Shown piece by piece: positions 40,766 through 52,934 of a stretch of 64,000 nucleotides of DNA. Where the stretch lies: contig OX465286.1 in the NCBI GenBank assembly GCA_949987705.1, positions 124,001 through 188,000 of the forward strand. Direction: 5' to 3'. A program made the translations under genes and the position numbers. Below the pieces are notes generated by a model that was not told where the DNA came from, did no database searches, and was given only the letters and a program-made list of their open reading frames with translations. How positions within the stretch are numbered: the stretch's first letter is position 1; every line of letters starts with the position of its first letter. Source of the stretch: Thereva unica (lineage: Eukaryota; Arthropoda; Insecta; Diptera; Therevidae).

Positions 40766-41590
40766 GTCCTATAATTGAGTTACATTAGTTCGATCCACCC
40801 ATATATCCGTGACGGCACGGACCGATGCTTCCGTGATGAATTTTTCACTGACTAGATTCGCACAGGACCGTTTTTTTCCATATCAGTGCTCAATGTTCAA
40901 TGATATCTGCAATTACTTTTTAATCAAATCCGGTCCTAAAATTGAGTTACATTAGTACGATTCACCCATATATCCGCGACGGCACGGACCGATGCTTCCG
41001 TGATGAATTTGACTAGATTCGCACAGGACCGTTTTTTTCCATATTAGTGCTCAATGTTCAATGATATCTGCAATTACTTTTTAATCAAATCCGGTCCTAA
41101 AATTGAGTTACATTAGTTCGATCCACCCATATATCCGCGACGGCACGGACCGATGCTTCCGTGATGAATTTTTCACTGATTAGATTCGCACAGGACCGTT
41201 TTTCTCCATATCAGTGCTCAATATTCAATGATATCTGCAATTACTTTTTAATCAAATCCGGTCCTAAAATTGAGTTACATTAGTACGATTCACCCATATA
41301 TCCGCGACGGCACGGACCGATGCTTCCGTGATGAATTTGACTAGATTCGCACAGGACCGTTTTTTTTTCCATATCAGTGCTCAATGTTCAATGATATCTG
41401 CAATTACTTTTTAATCAAATCCGGTCCTAAAATTGAGTTACATTAGTTCGATCCACCCATATATCCGCGACGGCACGGACCGACGCTTCCGTGATGAATT
41501 TTTCACTGATTAGATTCGCACAACACCGGTTTTTCCGTATCAGTGCTCAATGTTCAATGATATCGGTAATTACTTTTTAGTTTTCAAAAT
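40766..41590. repeat. Tandem array, five units of 161-167 bp alternating two variants
   Basis: Units start at 40774, 40941, 41102, 41269 and 41432 (ATTGAGTTACATTAG). Units 1, 3 and 5 read TTCGATCCACCC and GATGAATTTTTCACTGA. Units 2 and 4 read TACGATTCACCC and GATGAATTTGACTAG. Each unit also carries CGGTCCT at one side and AGGACCG at the other, so the unit may derive from a short inverted-repeat element. Confidence 0.95.
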
Positions 41591-41984
41591 TTGTACAGTG
41601 ATCTCAAGTGCATCATAGAATTTAGCGCATTTAGGTTTGACAATAGGCTTGAGAGAAAGAAAGTGGCCACCCTGTAAAAAAATGATATCCTGGAAATGCA
41701 ACTCCAAATTTGAAAACCACTTCTATACCTCAGTGGTTTCCGTGATGCATTAAGAATTGTTATACTTCGTGCGTCTTATCGAGTGCTTCTCTATAATTGC
41801 CAAGCAATGGTGTGCCCTTTGGATGAAAGTTTCATCGAGATCAATATAACTGATTGGCTTTCCGAACAAACATCATTTTCCGTGTCTTCAACAAGATGTC
41901 TTCAAGATCGAAGAAATCTTCAATATTTCCGCTTTCAATGTGTGAGTTTCTAAGTGAGTTTTTATAAATTGACGCGAAAAGAGA
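41591..41984. other. Unassigned
   Basis: Nothing recognised apart from a short minus-strand frame at 41841-42032. Confidence 0.4.
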
Positions 41985-41991
41985 TAAAGGG

Positions 41992-42440
41992 TCGTCCATA
42001 AATGCTACTATGCTACTTTCTGGCTTTCGCATAAAATTTTTTTGTGATGGATTTAGTCATATCTTAAGGCCCATAAACAGGCCGACGGCAGGCCGTGGCC
42101 TGAAAGTTTTCGCCTTGAAAAGCAAAGTATCACCGCACACCCGCCGGGCCGCCAACTGGATGGGGCCTGCAGTCCAAGAAAACTGACAAAAATCTATCTT
42201 TATATGTGTGGGCATTAATCGTCAGTTTGTGCTTGAAGATCTGAACTTCGATTAAGTATCAAGCCGTGAATTTACGGTACGAATTCACGCCGTATCCATA
42301 TGGATCTGAAAGTAAGGCGCGAACTAGGCGCGAAAACCATCTCAAAATATCTCTAAAAAAAAACACATGCATTCGCGGCGACCATTTAAATCAGGGGCGG
42401 CCGGCCCAAACGGTATCGCGGGCTATTTTGAAAATACATT
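41992..42440. mobile_element. Remnant related to the 22897-23875 element
   Basis: It starts AGGGTCGTCCATAAATG and includes GGGGCCTGCAGTCCAAGAAAA, also found near 23026-23045, and TATCAAGCCGTGAATTTACG, near-identical to about 23206-23225. It is partial. Confidence 0.6.
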
Positions 42441-42479
42441 ATGGTCCCACGGGTCGGGATGATTCAAATTTAATTTAAT

Positions 42480-43545
42480 ATAATTTAAGGAGAGAGTTCC
42501 AAAGTTGTGATATTCTACCAACATGGGAGGAGTAGTAAGGAGACCATACCTGGGAGGCGTATTCAAGCAAAGGCCTAGCCAAGGATACGGACAAGTATTT
42601 AGTTATGAGAGGATTGTTGAATCCCTTTGGCCATCTTTTTATAAATCCCAGGACTGAATTGCCCTTGGGGGGGGGAGATGTAATTGATGTGGGTGGAGAA
42701 ATCCAACTTACTTTCTAACCTAACCCCTAGATCGATTACAGAGTTAGCGCGGGAGACCTTGTCGAAAAAAGTATAGTCATAAATTATAACACCACGTTCC
42801 CTATTAAAAGTTATGATCTTGCATTTACTAATATTAAGGACCAGGTTGTTGTTGGAACACCAAGAATTGAAGGTGTTTAGGTCTTCTTGCAGAAGTTTAC
42901 AGACCTCTATTTTTTTTTTTTTTTTTTTTTTATGTGAAAGACTAGAGTCACAGGAAACGCCCTTTATACTGTGTCGACAATCTATTTTCTTCATATAGAG
43001 TGCAATGTCGAACAGCAGCTCTAGTCGGGGAAGAAAGGAACTGTCACAACCTACCAGCGATATTTTGCAGTCCACCTACTCTCAACCATTACTGGCGACT
43101 TTGTCATCGGGGCATCGAGAAACAACTCGCTGGAGTGTTATGCCTCCTGAAACGAGTTGAATCTCATCAACCAACCGATGACATGCGCTTTGGTGAAGCG
43201 GGGAAGGGCTAACTAAGGCTATGACAGAAGGAATCAGGAATGTAAAGAGGGAAGAAGAAAGAAGGAAAGTTATGTAGGTGGGAAAGTGGAAAAGGCGAAG
43301 GACCGTGGGGCTGGCCGGGATTCGAACTCGGGACCTCTGGGATAGTAGCCAGACGCCTTACTCCCTAGGCTACCGAGGCCCCTAAAACTATACTCCTTAT
43401 GTGGCGATACAGTTTCATGTCATCAGCATAAATAAGGATTTTACAGTGCCTTAGCTGGGTAACAATATCGTCAATTGATAAAATAAAAAGAAGAAGGCCA
43501 AGATGACTGCCTTGCGGGACACCAGAGGACTCCTCGATGGCTCAC
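42480..43545 (-). mobile_element. LINE reverse transcriptase fragment, split by a SINE
   Basis: The minus strand reads GVPQGSHLGxLLFILSIDDI and KILIYADDMKLYRHIRSIV (catalytic YADD) up to the SINE. It then reads EVCKLLQEDLNTFNSWCSNN, NLVLNISKCKIITFNRERG and DLGVRLESKLDFSTHINYI. This is a CR1/Jockey-like reverse transcriptase C half. Confidence 0.8.
42910..43382 (-). mobile_element. tRNA-derived SINE, apparently full length (about 470 bp)
   Basis: The minus-strand 5' end GGGGCCTCGGTAGCCTAGGG is tRNA-like, with an A box (TAGCCTAGGGAG, 43372-43361) and a B box (AGTTCGAATCC, 43328-43318) about 44 bases apart. A tRNA-unrelated body and a poly(A) tail (T run 42910-42931 on the plus strand) follow. 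Partial copies lie at 33811, 33935, 35839 and 63600. It is transcribed by RNA polymerase III in principle and mobilised by LINE enzymes (family knowledge). Confidence 0.85.
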
Positions 43546-43569
43546 TTGCTCAATGTAATCGAGCCTTTA

Positions 43570-45740
43570 GTGAGCAGCCCACAACCGAGTTCAAGTAGGG
43601 TGAAATGTGGTCAAAACGGCGATCGTTAAACGCTGCTTCAAGCTAATGGGCGTATGAGGAATCAAGAGAGAGGAATAGATGTACAGGCAGCGGTAGTAGT
43701 AAGCCTTTAAGCAAATTCATACGCAAACCGGAATGATAACGAAGTTTAAACAGGTCAGTTAAACAGTTCATATGTTTTACTAACAACAAAACTAATGTGA
43801 TCGCGGCAGGTTATGCTGCTATTCAGTACTACCCCAAGTTTTCTTGTTTTATTAACGCCGACAAGAGGAACCGAATTTTTTGTAAGTAGACACAAATTTT
43901 TTTGTAACTTCATCGTTACATCGTGATTACCACTAAACTCCCCTGCGAGAGTACAGGATAAAAAATTCAAGGGACGAAAATAAAATATCCTCTTGCAATC
44001 CCTGAAAAGGGATAATTTTACAAAAGATTTTTAACACCAACCGCGAAAATCTCGATGATAATAATTCTGAATTGCTTGCGCCTCTTCGCATTTGCACTCC
44101 CATCCAATTTCCTTCCAACAAACTGTGGAAGCCCATGAAAATGAAGCCCCATGTGTGTGGTGGAGCAGGTCCTTCAAGAAGGCATGCTTCTCAACCGAAA
44201 TGCATTTTTTTTTGGTGGTGGTGGGTTGATTAGTAAATCTTCACTCATTTCAAAGTTGCTCCTTGGTTGTGGGGGGGGGGTTAATTGGGACGATTAAGGA
44301 GGAAAATTGAATTTCGGTTCATTACACATACACAGACACCCACACAAAAATCGCTTCCAGGATTAACTAAGATTGATTCAATTTAATTTAGAACTTTTAA
44401 AGCGATTTGAATTAATAAATTATCGGTAATTGAGCTTTTTCACAACAGCAACAAAAAATTGACTAAAAGTGAAAGTTTTGCCATGATCTGTTTTAACGCG
44501 AAAAGATGGATTTTTTTATCACTATTCCAGAATCAGTGGTTGAATTTTCTATAATAGTCAGATTAGTTGTGTGTTCATGACCACAGATGTGTTCACTTAA
44601 GATCAGCGTTTATGTTATAGACACGGGGACTATTTAAATAAATCTCAACGTCATCCGCATACATGTGAAGCTTGCAATACTTGACAGTATTATAGATATC
44701 ATTAATGTAGGTACTGAATAGTAATGGTCCTAGAATAGAGCCCTGCGGAGCCCCACCTGTAATTGGTGATGGATCAGAGAGAGAGAGTCTTGAAACCATA
44801 CATTTTGGGAACGGTTACTTTAGTAATTCCGAATTAAGGAGATGGCCTGATGGTCAGATCAGATGGTCTGATAGTTTAGTTTCAAGAATCTTATGACTGA
44901 CACTGTCAAATGCCTTACCGAAGTCTAGGAGCACAAGAAATGTAATGTCATCACAATCAAGGGCGATTCGAAGGTCAGTAGCTATCTTTAGATGCAGTTT
45001 CGCAGCTACTGCTTTTATGAAAGCCGGAATGTGTACTCGATAGCAGAGACCACATTTCACACTAGGCCTAGACCACATTTCACATAGGGGATGATTACAG
45101 GAAAAATTCACTTAAGAAAGATAGGCGGAAGATCATCAAGTACGTTGGAAGTTCATTGATAGGCTTCAGGCCAAAAGTTTTGAAAAAAAAATTAGGAAGT
45201 TATTGCACAGACAGCTGTGGGATAAGGTATTGGTCTCCTCCTACAATGATCGTATCATAATTGTGGGTCGCTTCGCACAACCGGACTTCCAATTCACTGG
45301 CTTCAGATAACGAGAATGCGCGAGGAGGACAATAAACCACGGTCGTGACATAATTGCACATAATTTCAACGATTCCAGGGTATTGGATATGGATTGTTTT
45401 ATCTTGAAAGGCCGGAGACCGTTCTTAACATAGACAGCGACTCCAGCGACAGATCGATCCTTACGATCGTTTCTAAATAGACTGTAGCCATCCATTGAGT
45501 CGGATATTGAAGGAATATGATCGCGTAGTGAGGCCTAAGACACCCGTAAAACCATGAAATGTTGGACCCATCTTGGACCCATGAAAGATTTTCCGTAGTT
45601 CGTCGATGGTAGTACTAATGCTTGAAGTGCCAAATGTGCTAGAACTGGCGAGAAACCTAAGACTAGACAAAGACAACTAGAGCGCTGCTTCAAGAGATGA
45701 TTCAGACAGACGGATTTGATGGACTGCAGCGCCAAGGAGA
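43570..45740 (-). mobile_element. LINE fragments: endonuclease and reverse transcriptase
   Basis: On the minus strand, an endonuclease piece lies at 45495-45400 (GYSLFRNDRKDRSVAGVAVY). The reverse transcriptase palm lies at 45010-44880 (LRIALDCDDITFLVLLDFGK) and 44760-44620 (GGAPQGSILGPLLFSTYIND, KLHMYADDVEIYL). A C-terminal piece lies at 43870-43755 (VNKTRKLGVVLNSSITCRDH). The stretch 44137-44590 has no homology that I can see, so two copies may be joined here. Confidence 0.75.
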
Positions 45741-46651
45741 AGTAGCAGTCTTACATCGGAAAAGTTTCTTACGGAGACAAAATACCGAAAAAAGTGCCTC
45801 CTTCGAAGTTGTAGGAACTGGAAGCATGGGTAACATTTGTTTAAATAAAAAGTTCTAGTAGTCTAAACCAACAGCTGCATACCTTTCGCCTTTTACAGTG
45901 TCAACCACCATCCATCACACGAGAGATCTTCCTTCGATACAAAACTTTTATTAGTCAATATTTAAAAAAAAAAAACCAGGCTCAAGTATCAAACTCTGAG
46001 GAAATAAGAAGTTGACGACCTTTTCATTACTTAAAAAACAAAAAGTGCTTTTTGAGGTTCTCGAAATCCAAGGCAAGAAAAAATCACAACCAAGGAAAGG
46101 AAAAAAAGTTAATACCATTCATGACTTTTACTTTCGACGAGAGAGTCTTGTTCTGGTATTGATTCTAACATTTTTCCATTACCTTACTGTTCGGTGGATT
46201 TCTCCTGTGGTGCATATATGTGATATCCCAGCGGATTGGGACAATACACAAATGATATATCAAGGGCACACCCCGCACACGGAGGGGGAAAGTAATAAGA
46301 GAGAGAACGGAACAACATGAGGGTGGAGCGGCTTTTTTTATATTAGTTTTTTTTTATTATCCACCCAGAGATAAACCTTTTGAAGTTGATAAAAATTAAA
46401 AGTGCCTAAATGATTTTGACAAAAAAAAAAATCAAGTCGGATAGTCGATCTATAGTATACACATTAGCTGAGGCAAGATTGGGTTAGTTGCTGGCTTAAG
46501 AGTTTTTTGCTAGACCATATATACACGATAGCATCAGGATAACTAGTACATTGAAAAAGTATAAAGCCGCGTTTACATGCCAAAGTCAACGTGGAAGTGC
46601 ACTTTGAAGCTCAGAAATATGTATGTTTTTTTCTCTATTGCACGAGAGTTT
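45741..46651. other. Unassigned non-coding
   Basis: AT-rich; a GCGTTTACATGCCAA stretch near 46569 is faintly like the end of the 8916 MITE. Confidence 0.4.
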
Positions 46652-46817
46652 CAGGCTTTCACAGGTGCTAATGGTGCACTTGCACCGGGCGCAATTATAG
46701 AAATTAGGATTTAAAGAAAAAACGGTGATCTGTTAAACTCTAACAAAAAGTTTCAACGGACCCTACCGGCTAAAACGTTATGATTTACCGGCCACTCACG
46801 CAAAAGCGCCGGCCCTG
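46652..46817. mobile_element. hAT-type MITE (166 bp)
   Basis: It starts CAGGCTTTCACAGGTGC and ends AAGCGCCGGCCCTG, with TGGTGCACTTGCACCGGGCG near the left end as in the elements at 59890, 60204 and 63048. The flanks GAGAGTTT and GTGAGGGT agree at six of eight positions, a decayed 8-bp duplication. Confidence 0.6.
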
Positions 46818-46845
46818 GTGAGGGTACAACAAACTGGTTAAGGTA

Positions 46846-47057
46846 GGGCACTTTCGAGAATTCACCATGGTAGCTACCGGTTGAGCCAGAAGTTAATCTA
46901 CCGTGTTCGAAAATTGATTACTTACCATAAGTCACCACTCACCATGTTTAAATATTCACCGGAGTCTCATCACAGGGTAAGGGGGTAAGAAGTAATCAAT
47001 GGTAGATTAACTTCTGATTTGACCGATAGCTACCATGGTGAAGTCTCGAAAGTGCCC
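46846..47057. mobile_element. Foldback MITE with GGGCACTTTCGAGA ends
   Basis: The arms GGGCACTTTCGAGAATTCAC and GTGAAGTCTCGAAAGTGCCC, plus CCATGGTAGCTACCGG and GAAGTTAATCTACC with their inverse partners, form a palindrome of about 210 bp. Confidence 0.75.
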
Positions 47058-47890
47058 GTAAGCTGATTTGCGGTGGTGCAGGATATCGTGGAGTAGGCGC
47101 ATAAGTTTGTACTATCGGTAGTCTGGGAAAGAGCAGCAACCCAGGATCGAATTAGAGTAGAGAGATATATGATCATGATGGCATCTTTGACTACAAAAGC
47201 AAGACCATTAATGAAAATCCTGAATAGAAGCGGACCAAGGATAGAGCCTTGCGGTACGTCAGCGTGAAGAGCAGCAGCCGAGGGATAAAGCAGAACTTTC
47301 TGAGAACGATTGGTTAAGAAACTATGTATCGGTTTAAGGGCAGGAAGAGAAGGTGGCCAGGGCTCGAGTTGGGCTGTAGTGTCATTGAACTGAAGAAGCA
47401 ACAATAAGCAGCAAAATGTGATGTTGGTCAAGAGACTTTCGAATATCAGAGGACAGGGTTACAGCCATAGCCAGATTGCCAGATACGTTTATGAATTGGA
47501 TTCGGATTGAACCCAAGGATTTCCGAAGAAACAATCTTTTCAGGAACCTTAGCCAAAAAAGAAAATATACTGATGTGACGGAAATCCTCGGGGGTGGCAG
47601 GGGACGGGCATTTAGAAATAGGCGTGATTTAAGCAAGTTTCCACGACAAAGGAAACTTAGAAACAGTGAGGCATACATATGTGTTAAAAATGTAAGTTGA
47701 AACCGGCAGAGTATTAATCTCGGCAGCCAATCATACGGCTGTTGATTGAGGCTTTCTAGGCAAAGATTAAGATTATGAGGCGGAAACTGCTGGTTTATTG
47801 TAGTAGCTCTGATTCGAACTTGATCTAAACGTGCTTTATGTTGTTCGGATGTTTCTACTGCTCTTGACTGTCGGTCTCTCAACCTATTTG
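47058..47890 (-). mobile_element. LINE reverse transcriptase fragment
   Basis: With frameshifts the minus strand gives PEDFRHISIFSFLAKVPEKI (about 47590-47530), LKPIHSFLTNRSQKVLLYPS and ADVPQGSILGPLLFRIFING (about 47340-47200). It lacks the catalytic YxDD region in clear form. Confidence 0.7.
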
Positions 47891-47945
47891 ACTCTAATCG
47901 CGTTTCACGTTGTTCGGGCGTTTCGGCTGCTCTTGCCTGTTGAGA
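47790..47945 (-). other. Two tandem ETPEQR-type peptide repeats
   Basis: The minus strand reads ARAAETPEQRETRLESNRLR directly followed by RAVETSEQHKARLDQVRIR. Such arginine-rich ExxEQRxxRL repeats occur in some insect transposon proteins (I recall them from Helitron-like proteins), but the assignment is uncertain. The reading frame is open across both units. Confidence 0.4.
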
Positions 47946-47949
47946 CAGG

Positions 47950-48180
47950 AAACATTTTCAGGAAACACGAGTCGACAGTTCTCTGCGATAAGACCTATAG
48001 GGTGCGACAGCGAGGGAGGCCCAACCTTTGCTGGAGGGATGGCTTAGACCAGGACGCTCAGAGCTTAGAGATGCCAAACTGGATGACATTAGCTCCGAAT
48101 CGGGACCGGTGGAGAGAACAGTTGCGAGAGGCCAGGACCGGATCCTGGTTGTAGAGCCGTTAAAGAAGAAGAAGAAGAGG
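47950..48180 (+). mobile_element. RTE-like LINE 3' end with (GAA)n
   Basis: It reads RQRGRPNLCWRDGLDQDAQS and APNRDRWREQLREARTGSW, a typical LINE C-terminal block, and ends in GAAGAAGAAGAAGAG. Confidence 0.7.
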
Positions 48181-51100
48181 GTCGACAAAAGAAATTGAAA
48201 AGTATTCTAGTTGAGGTAAGAGATTTTTCTTCAGTCAAGCTGACCCATCTGTTAAGATCTTAGACTGACCATATTTTCCAAATCGCCAAATAAAGCATCA
48301 TTTCAACTTCCTCTTTCGACCAGCCAGACTGTAATCTACAAATCCCCACCATTTGACCTTGCCTGGAATGCAGTTCAAAAACCAGTGCTGGGACTTCAAA
48401 ATCCATCATAGCGTGCAAAGGATAAGGTGCAAAATTGTACCATTTAATATTAGTTAATTAAAACTAATTCGCGATGACACCACTTGCTCCTGCATAGACA
48501 GATTGAGCTATCGTAGTGCAAACAGGGTAAAGTTTTATCATGATTCTAAGAATGGACTGTTAAAGTGACTATGGCGGCGACACAATTTCTTATAGAGATC
48601 TTACAGCACTTTATCGCCACTTGTTGAACAAGCTCCTTACGCTTTCGCACATATGCATTCACTCATCACAACACCCACCCATGAAAGTGAGAGGAGCCTG
48701 GCGGCGTGGCGATTTAGGTTATTAAGGTATCGGAATAAAATCGCCAAGGCACAACCTTTTTAATCAACAACAACAAATTCGAAAAGTAGTTTGTTGCTAA
48801 AATGACGTACGTTGGTATTAAGATGATGCTGGAATACGGATCGCCCTATCCCCGGCATAGATAGAAAACTAGGGTGCTACAAAATCTCTAAGTGGAAATG
48901 TGTATGTGGGGAGATTTTAAGGATATTCTCTGGCATTTTCTGGCACGTATACACGTGTCCTTAGCCCTATATTGCCTGGCGGGTATATATTGCCCATGCC
49001 TTTTCCACCCTTTATCACCGTGTGCCCCGTTTCCCCTCTAACCATATATATAGCAATCACTTTTCTAACTAAAGTGTACGATAGATAGTAGTGGAGGCAT
49101 GCCTGGTGGTGTGTTGTCTGTTGTGTGTTGCCTACCTGAAAATCAGATTTTCGAATGAAACTAATTCAACCCCTTAAACCGATTTACCGTGAGCAAAGTA
49201 GGGGCGAGAAGGATAAACACTTAACATCATACCACCTTTTGGCGATAAGATTAGAGCAATTGCAGCCCGCCTGTGTGTAGGTAGAGGAAAAAAGGGGTGA
49301 ATTCAATTTCACTTTATTTAAGGTGTGAAAATATTATTATATACCACCAGTTAGGAGCGTGGTGGCTGGAGTCAGGGGAGATGGTGAATTGAGAAGACGT
49401 TTTTATACATTTCCCTTAGCACGCTGCGATTTCAATTAAAGCCGCCTGCTGCAGGATACATTTGTGAATTAAGAGGAATGATGGACGCGGAGCAGAGGCG
49501 GTGGCGACTGCACCATCACCAGGTGTTTAAATTGTTTTTTTTTTTATTTTTTTATTTAAAGTACGTTGATTAACGCGCTTGATTAATTTCAAATCGTTTT
49601 TATATTGCGGCTTTGTTGTTGTTGGATAAAATAATATGATTTCGCGGGGGTGGAGAAATGCCTAAGATGATTACTATTTGGATAAATAATAATCAAGCCA
49701 AAAGTCAATCTTAACAAGTCCCAGTCCGGCCGGGGCTCTACGGGTTTTTGTTTCATCCCTTTAAGTCTCTGCTCAGAGCGCGCAAATCCCTTCCGAAAAA
49801 TCACCAGCTCTCAAATGTACCGTGGTTGAATTAACCTGAATTTAAGTGAAATTTCCTGGCATTGGTGGGGCGGCGGGCACACTGCTTTGTACTTTCATAA
49901 TGAGCAGCTGAAAAAAAAAATAATAAAACATAAAACAAGAGATTCTTCAAACCGTTAACAAGTGCCGCCATTATAAATTCAAATTTCATTTGGTACAACA
50001 CAGATCAAGGGCCAAATCCCTCAAAAGAAAGTGACGCTCTGACGGAATTAGTCAGGGAAGAAATAAATCCATTCAACAGGTGACGAGATGGTATTTTCTT
50101 TTGCCACCCTCACACTCTCCGCCACCACGGCACGACGAGGCTCCATCATCACTTCATATCAATTTTCCCATACAGAAGCCCAGGGAATTGGTGGGCTGGA
50201 AATCCCATTCCACGGCGGCGGCCACCTCTGGGGCTCCTGAAACAGATGAGTGGGAAAATATCCTTGTTCGATTTCGAGGAGGAATTCCAGGCACAGGAAC
50301 CTGTTGAATGTTGGCACATTCGAGGAGGAATTCTGAGAAGCAAGACAGACAGGAAGAAACAGAATAAAAATTTTATATTTTGAAGGATTGCTGGTGCTCA
50401 CAGGCTCACAGGCTCACCCCCTGGCCCCCGGGGGGAATATAACGAAGGCAATCCTTCGAGTCCTGGGGGTTGCATTCTCTACAACACAAAATTTCCTGTT
50501 AATTTAGTCGAATGCGTAACGAAAATTTTTTGGGTGAATTATTATAGACAAAGGCACACGAAAATATCATTGATGTTGATTTTCGCGCCTCTCATAGCAG
50601 AATACATAGAGACTTCATCAAGGGTTTTTGCTGTTTTGTATCCTGGCGGATGTTTGCATGCCATTGTATTTTTTTTTTTTTGATTCTAAATGCAGACGTA
50701 ATGAATGTGTTGTCCCTCATTTTTTCAAGTTCGTTTCCTATATTCAAATCAACGTTCTACATTACTCAAAAAGCAAAAAAAGAATGCACTTCAAACGTAC
50801 ACGGATTGTCATGAAAGAAAATCTGTGCTGTGACAAATATATATACATATATAGAACGAACACAAATCCGCCATCAGCTGTACAAGGATGAAAGTGCAGT
50901 TTTTACTTAAAAACAATCCCCCCACCCCCGCCACACACAATCGTGAAATCCTCTTGAGCACATCCGATGAATATCTTTAGATTTCAATCAGGACTCGTAT
51001 TCTATGGCATCCCTTCCTGCTCTATATATATATATATATATTTCGTGCACATTCACTTGTTGCGTTGATAAAATCATACAAGAAATAAGGAAATGCATGC

Positions 51101-52160
51101 AGGATTGCAGCAACAAAGGATAAAAAAAAAAATTTCAAGTGAGCAACTAGCGACAGGAAGCAACAGGAGCAATTCTTTATCCTTAAGCATAAGTCCGGAA
51201 GAAGTGTCTTTATCTGGCACTTGAGCTATACAGGATCACAACGAAATCCTGTAATAAAATTACATGCAATGAGAAAGCCTGCTTAAGGATAACCGCTGTG
51301 AATGATTGATTGTGTGCAGCACGTTTAGTGGCTTTAGTATTTTCCTTGTTTTTTGTTTTTTTTTTTTTTTTTTAGACGCTGGTCTTATAGCTGGGGGTCA
51401 CCACAGGGAATTGCTGGGTCACCACGGGGAATGTCGCACTGCATCAAGAGTAGTTTATTTTTCGTTATATGATAGAAACATATGTTTGCGCAGTTTTTGA
51501 TGGCAATTTTTGAGCAATAGTTTACTTTTTTCAGAAATCAAAGGTTAAGCAAGCGATATGTCATTTATAGACGCGCGCTTACGCGATTTCTGGTCACACA
51601 TAATCGCTAATGACAAAAAGATTTTATATATTTAATGAAGTCTGTGAACCAACAAAATACCGAAATTCTCGTTAGTTCCCTCATGAGCACCACATACAAC
51701 AAAAAAAAAAAAATTCCGCAATATTGAAGCCCTATGAGGCAGCCTCATTACAAATGAAATGGATCAATCCAAACATCTGCCTTACTTTATAAAAACACTT
51801 TTAAATACCCTTAAGCTTTACTTTTACTTGTACAAAGCTTTAGTTTGTTGTTGTTGAATTGCTTCATATTTCAGGCATGTATGATTTAGCATACTAAATA
51901 GACCGGTTCAGTAGTCCATTTACAGAGGTCAAGCACCATTGGGCGTGATTAGTACTCAGTTGGGGTACCGCAATGGTAAAACGTTTAAACGCGTTTAAAA
52001 ATGTTAGGGTTTCGATACCGTGTGGCGGCTATTATCCACATTTCCACTCGAGATGGGGTAGCAATGATTTTTCCTCAATGGAGTATTGTCCTTATTATGA
52101 TTGAAACAAGGCGCTAAGATGAACTGTTTAGGCCTTATAGGAGGCAATACATACGAATCA
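48181..52160. other. Long non-coding region
   Basis: No coding gene or clear transposon recognised. (TA)n occurs at 51022-51040, with poly(A) and poly(T) tracts at 49907, 51357 and 51700. A frame at 50080-50307 is unremarkable. The AT-rich anonymous character suits intergenic or large-intron DNA. Confidence 0.5.
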
Positions 52161-52834
52161 ACATGAGATAATCATAGGGACCCTATCTGATCATGCTTCG
52201 TCGCCGCCCCTGAATATGAAACTATTGCCGGTCTTCCCCGCTGGTCAATTCGATCACAGTTGCAGACGGGCCCTTGCTTTTTCAGTGAAAAAGATGCACT
52301 TACAAAACTTAAAATGTAGCCTTGATAGCGCAACCAGCGAAGACTCGCTGGAGTGGGTTTTGCAAGTGGAGAGCACTTCGTCGATTCCTTGGTATTCCGG
52401 CAAACCAGAGATCGAGGCCTCCTGCATACCCCAAAGTAAACTGCCCGGGATATTGGAGCCAAAACCATGCAATATTTCATTGGCAGCAAATTTGGCTCCG
52501 TGAAGTAGTCTAAGAAGAAAGTGGTTTTGTCACTAGCCAGTATGAGCAGTACTATTAAAGTAAATGGATTCAAAGAACTGGCATAGCAAAAAAGATGGAC
52601 GAAGATGTTGTAGAGCATTCGACATGTTAAATGCGTGCCGAAATGCGAAAAAGAAAGAAGTCCCCCTCGCTACGATGTTTTGCCAGTAGAGGACAATGCC
52701 CACATGGTGAATAAGCCAAGTTAGGCCTATTGTGTACGTACCCCACTAGCGGATGACAGAAGACAGTGATAAAACTTTCTATCATGGCTGAAGAGCATCC
52801 ACAACTATAGCTAGTCATCAAGAAGAATTCCTTA
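52161..52834. other. Unassigned, formerly coding-like
   Basis: Both strands have overlapping open frames at 52172-52618; none was recognised. It may be a degraded transposon. Confidence 0.3.
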
Positions 52835-52838
52835 GACC

Positions 52839-52900
52839 AGCTGTCGGCCAACCTATGGCACGCGTGTCACGTGAAAACATCTCTGGTGCCACGAAGACAA
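52839..52900. mobile_element. hAT-like left end
   Basis: CAGCTGTCGGCCAACCTATG followed by GCACGCG resembles hAT ends of the CAGxGGTCGGCAAAC type. A similar inverted end lies at 56372-56396, but the flanks do not form a target duplication. Confidence 0.4.
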
Positions 52901-52934
52901 TACGGAAATGTGCATTAAATTAAAATTATCAATA

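Noticed and set aside
43300..43382. Functional tRNA gene on the minus strand
   Set aside because: It has A and B boxes but cannot form a full cloverleaf by eye and continues into a long SINE body with poly(A).
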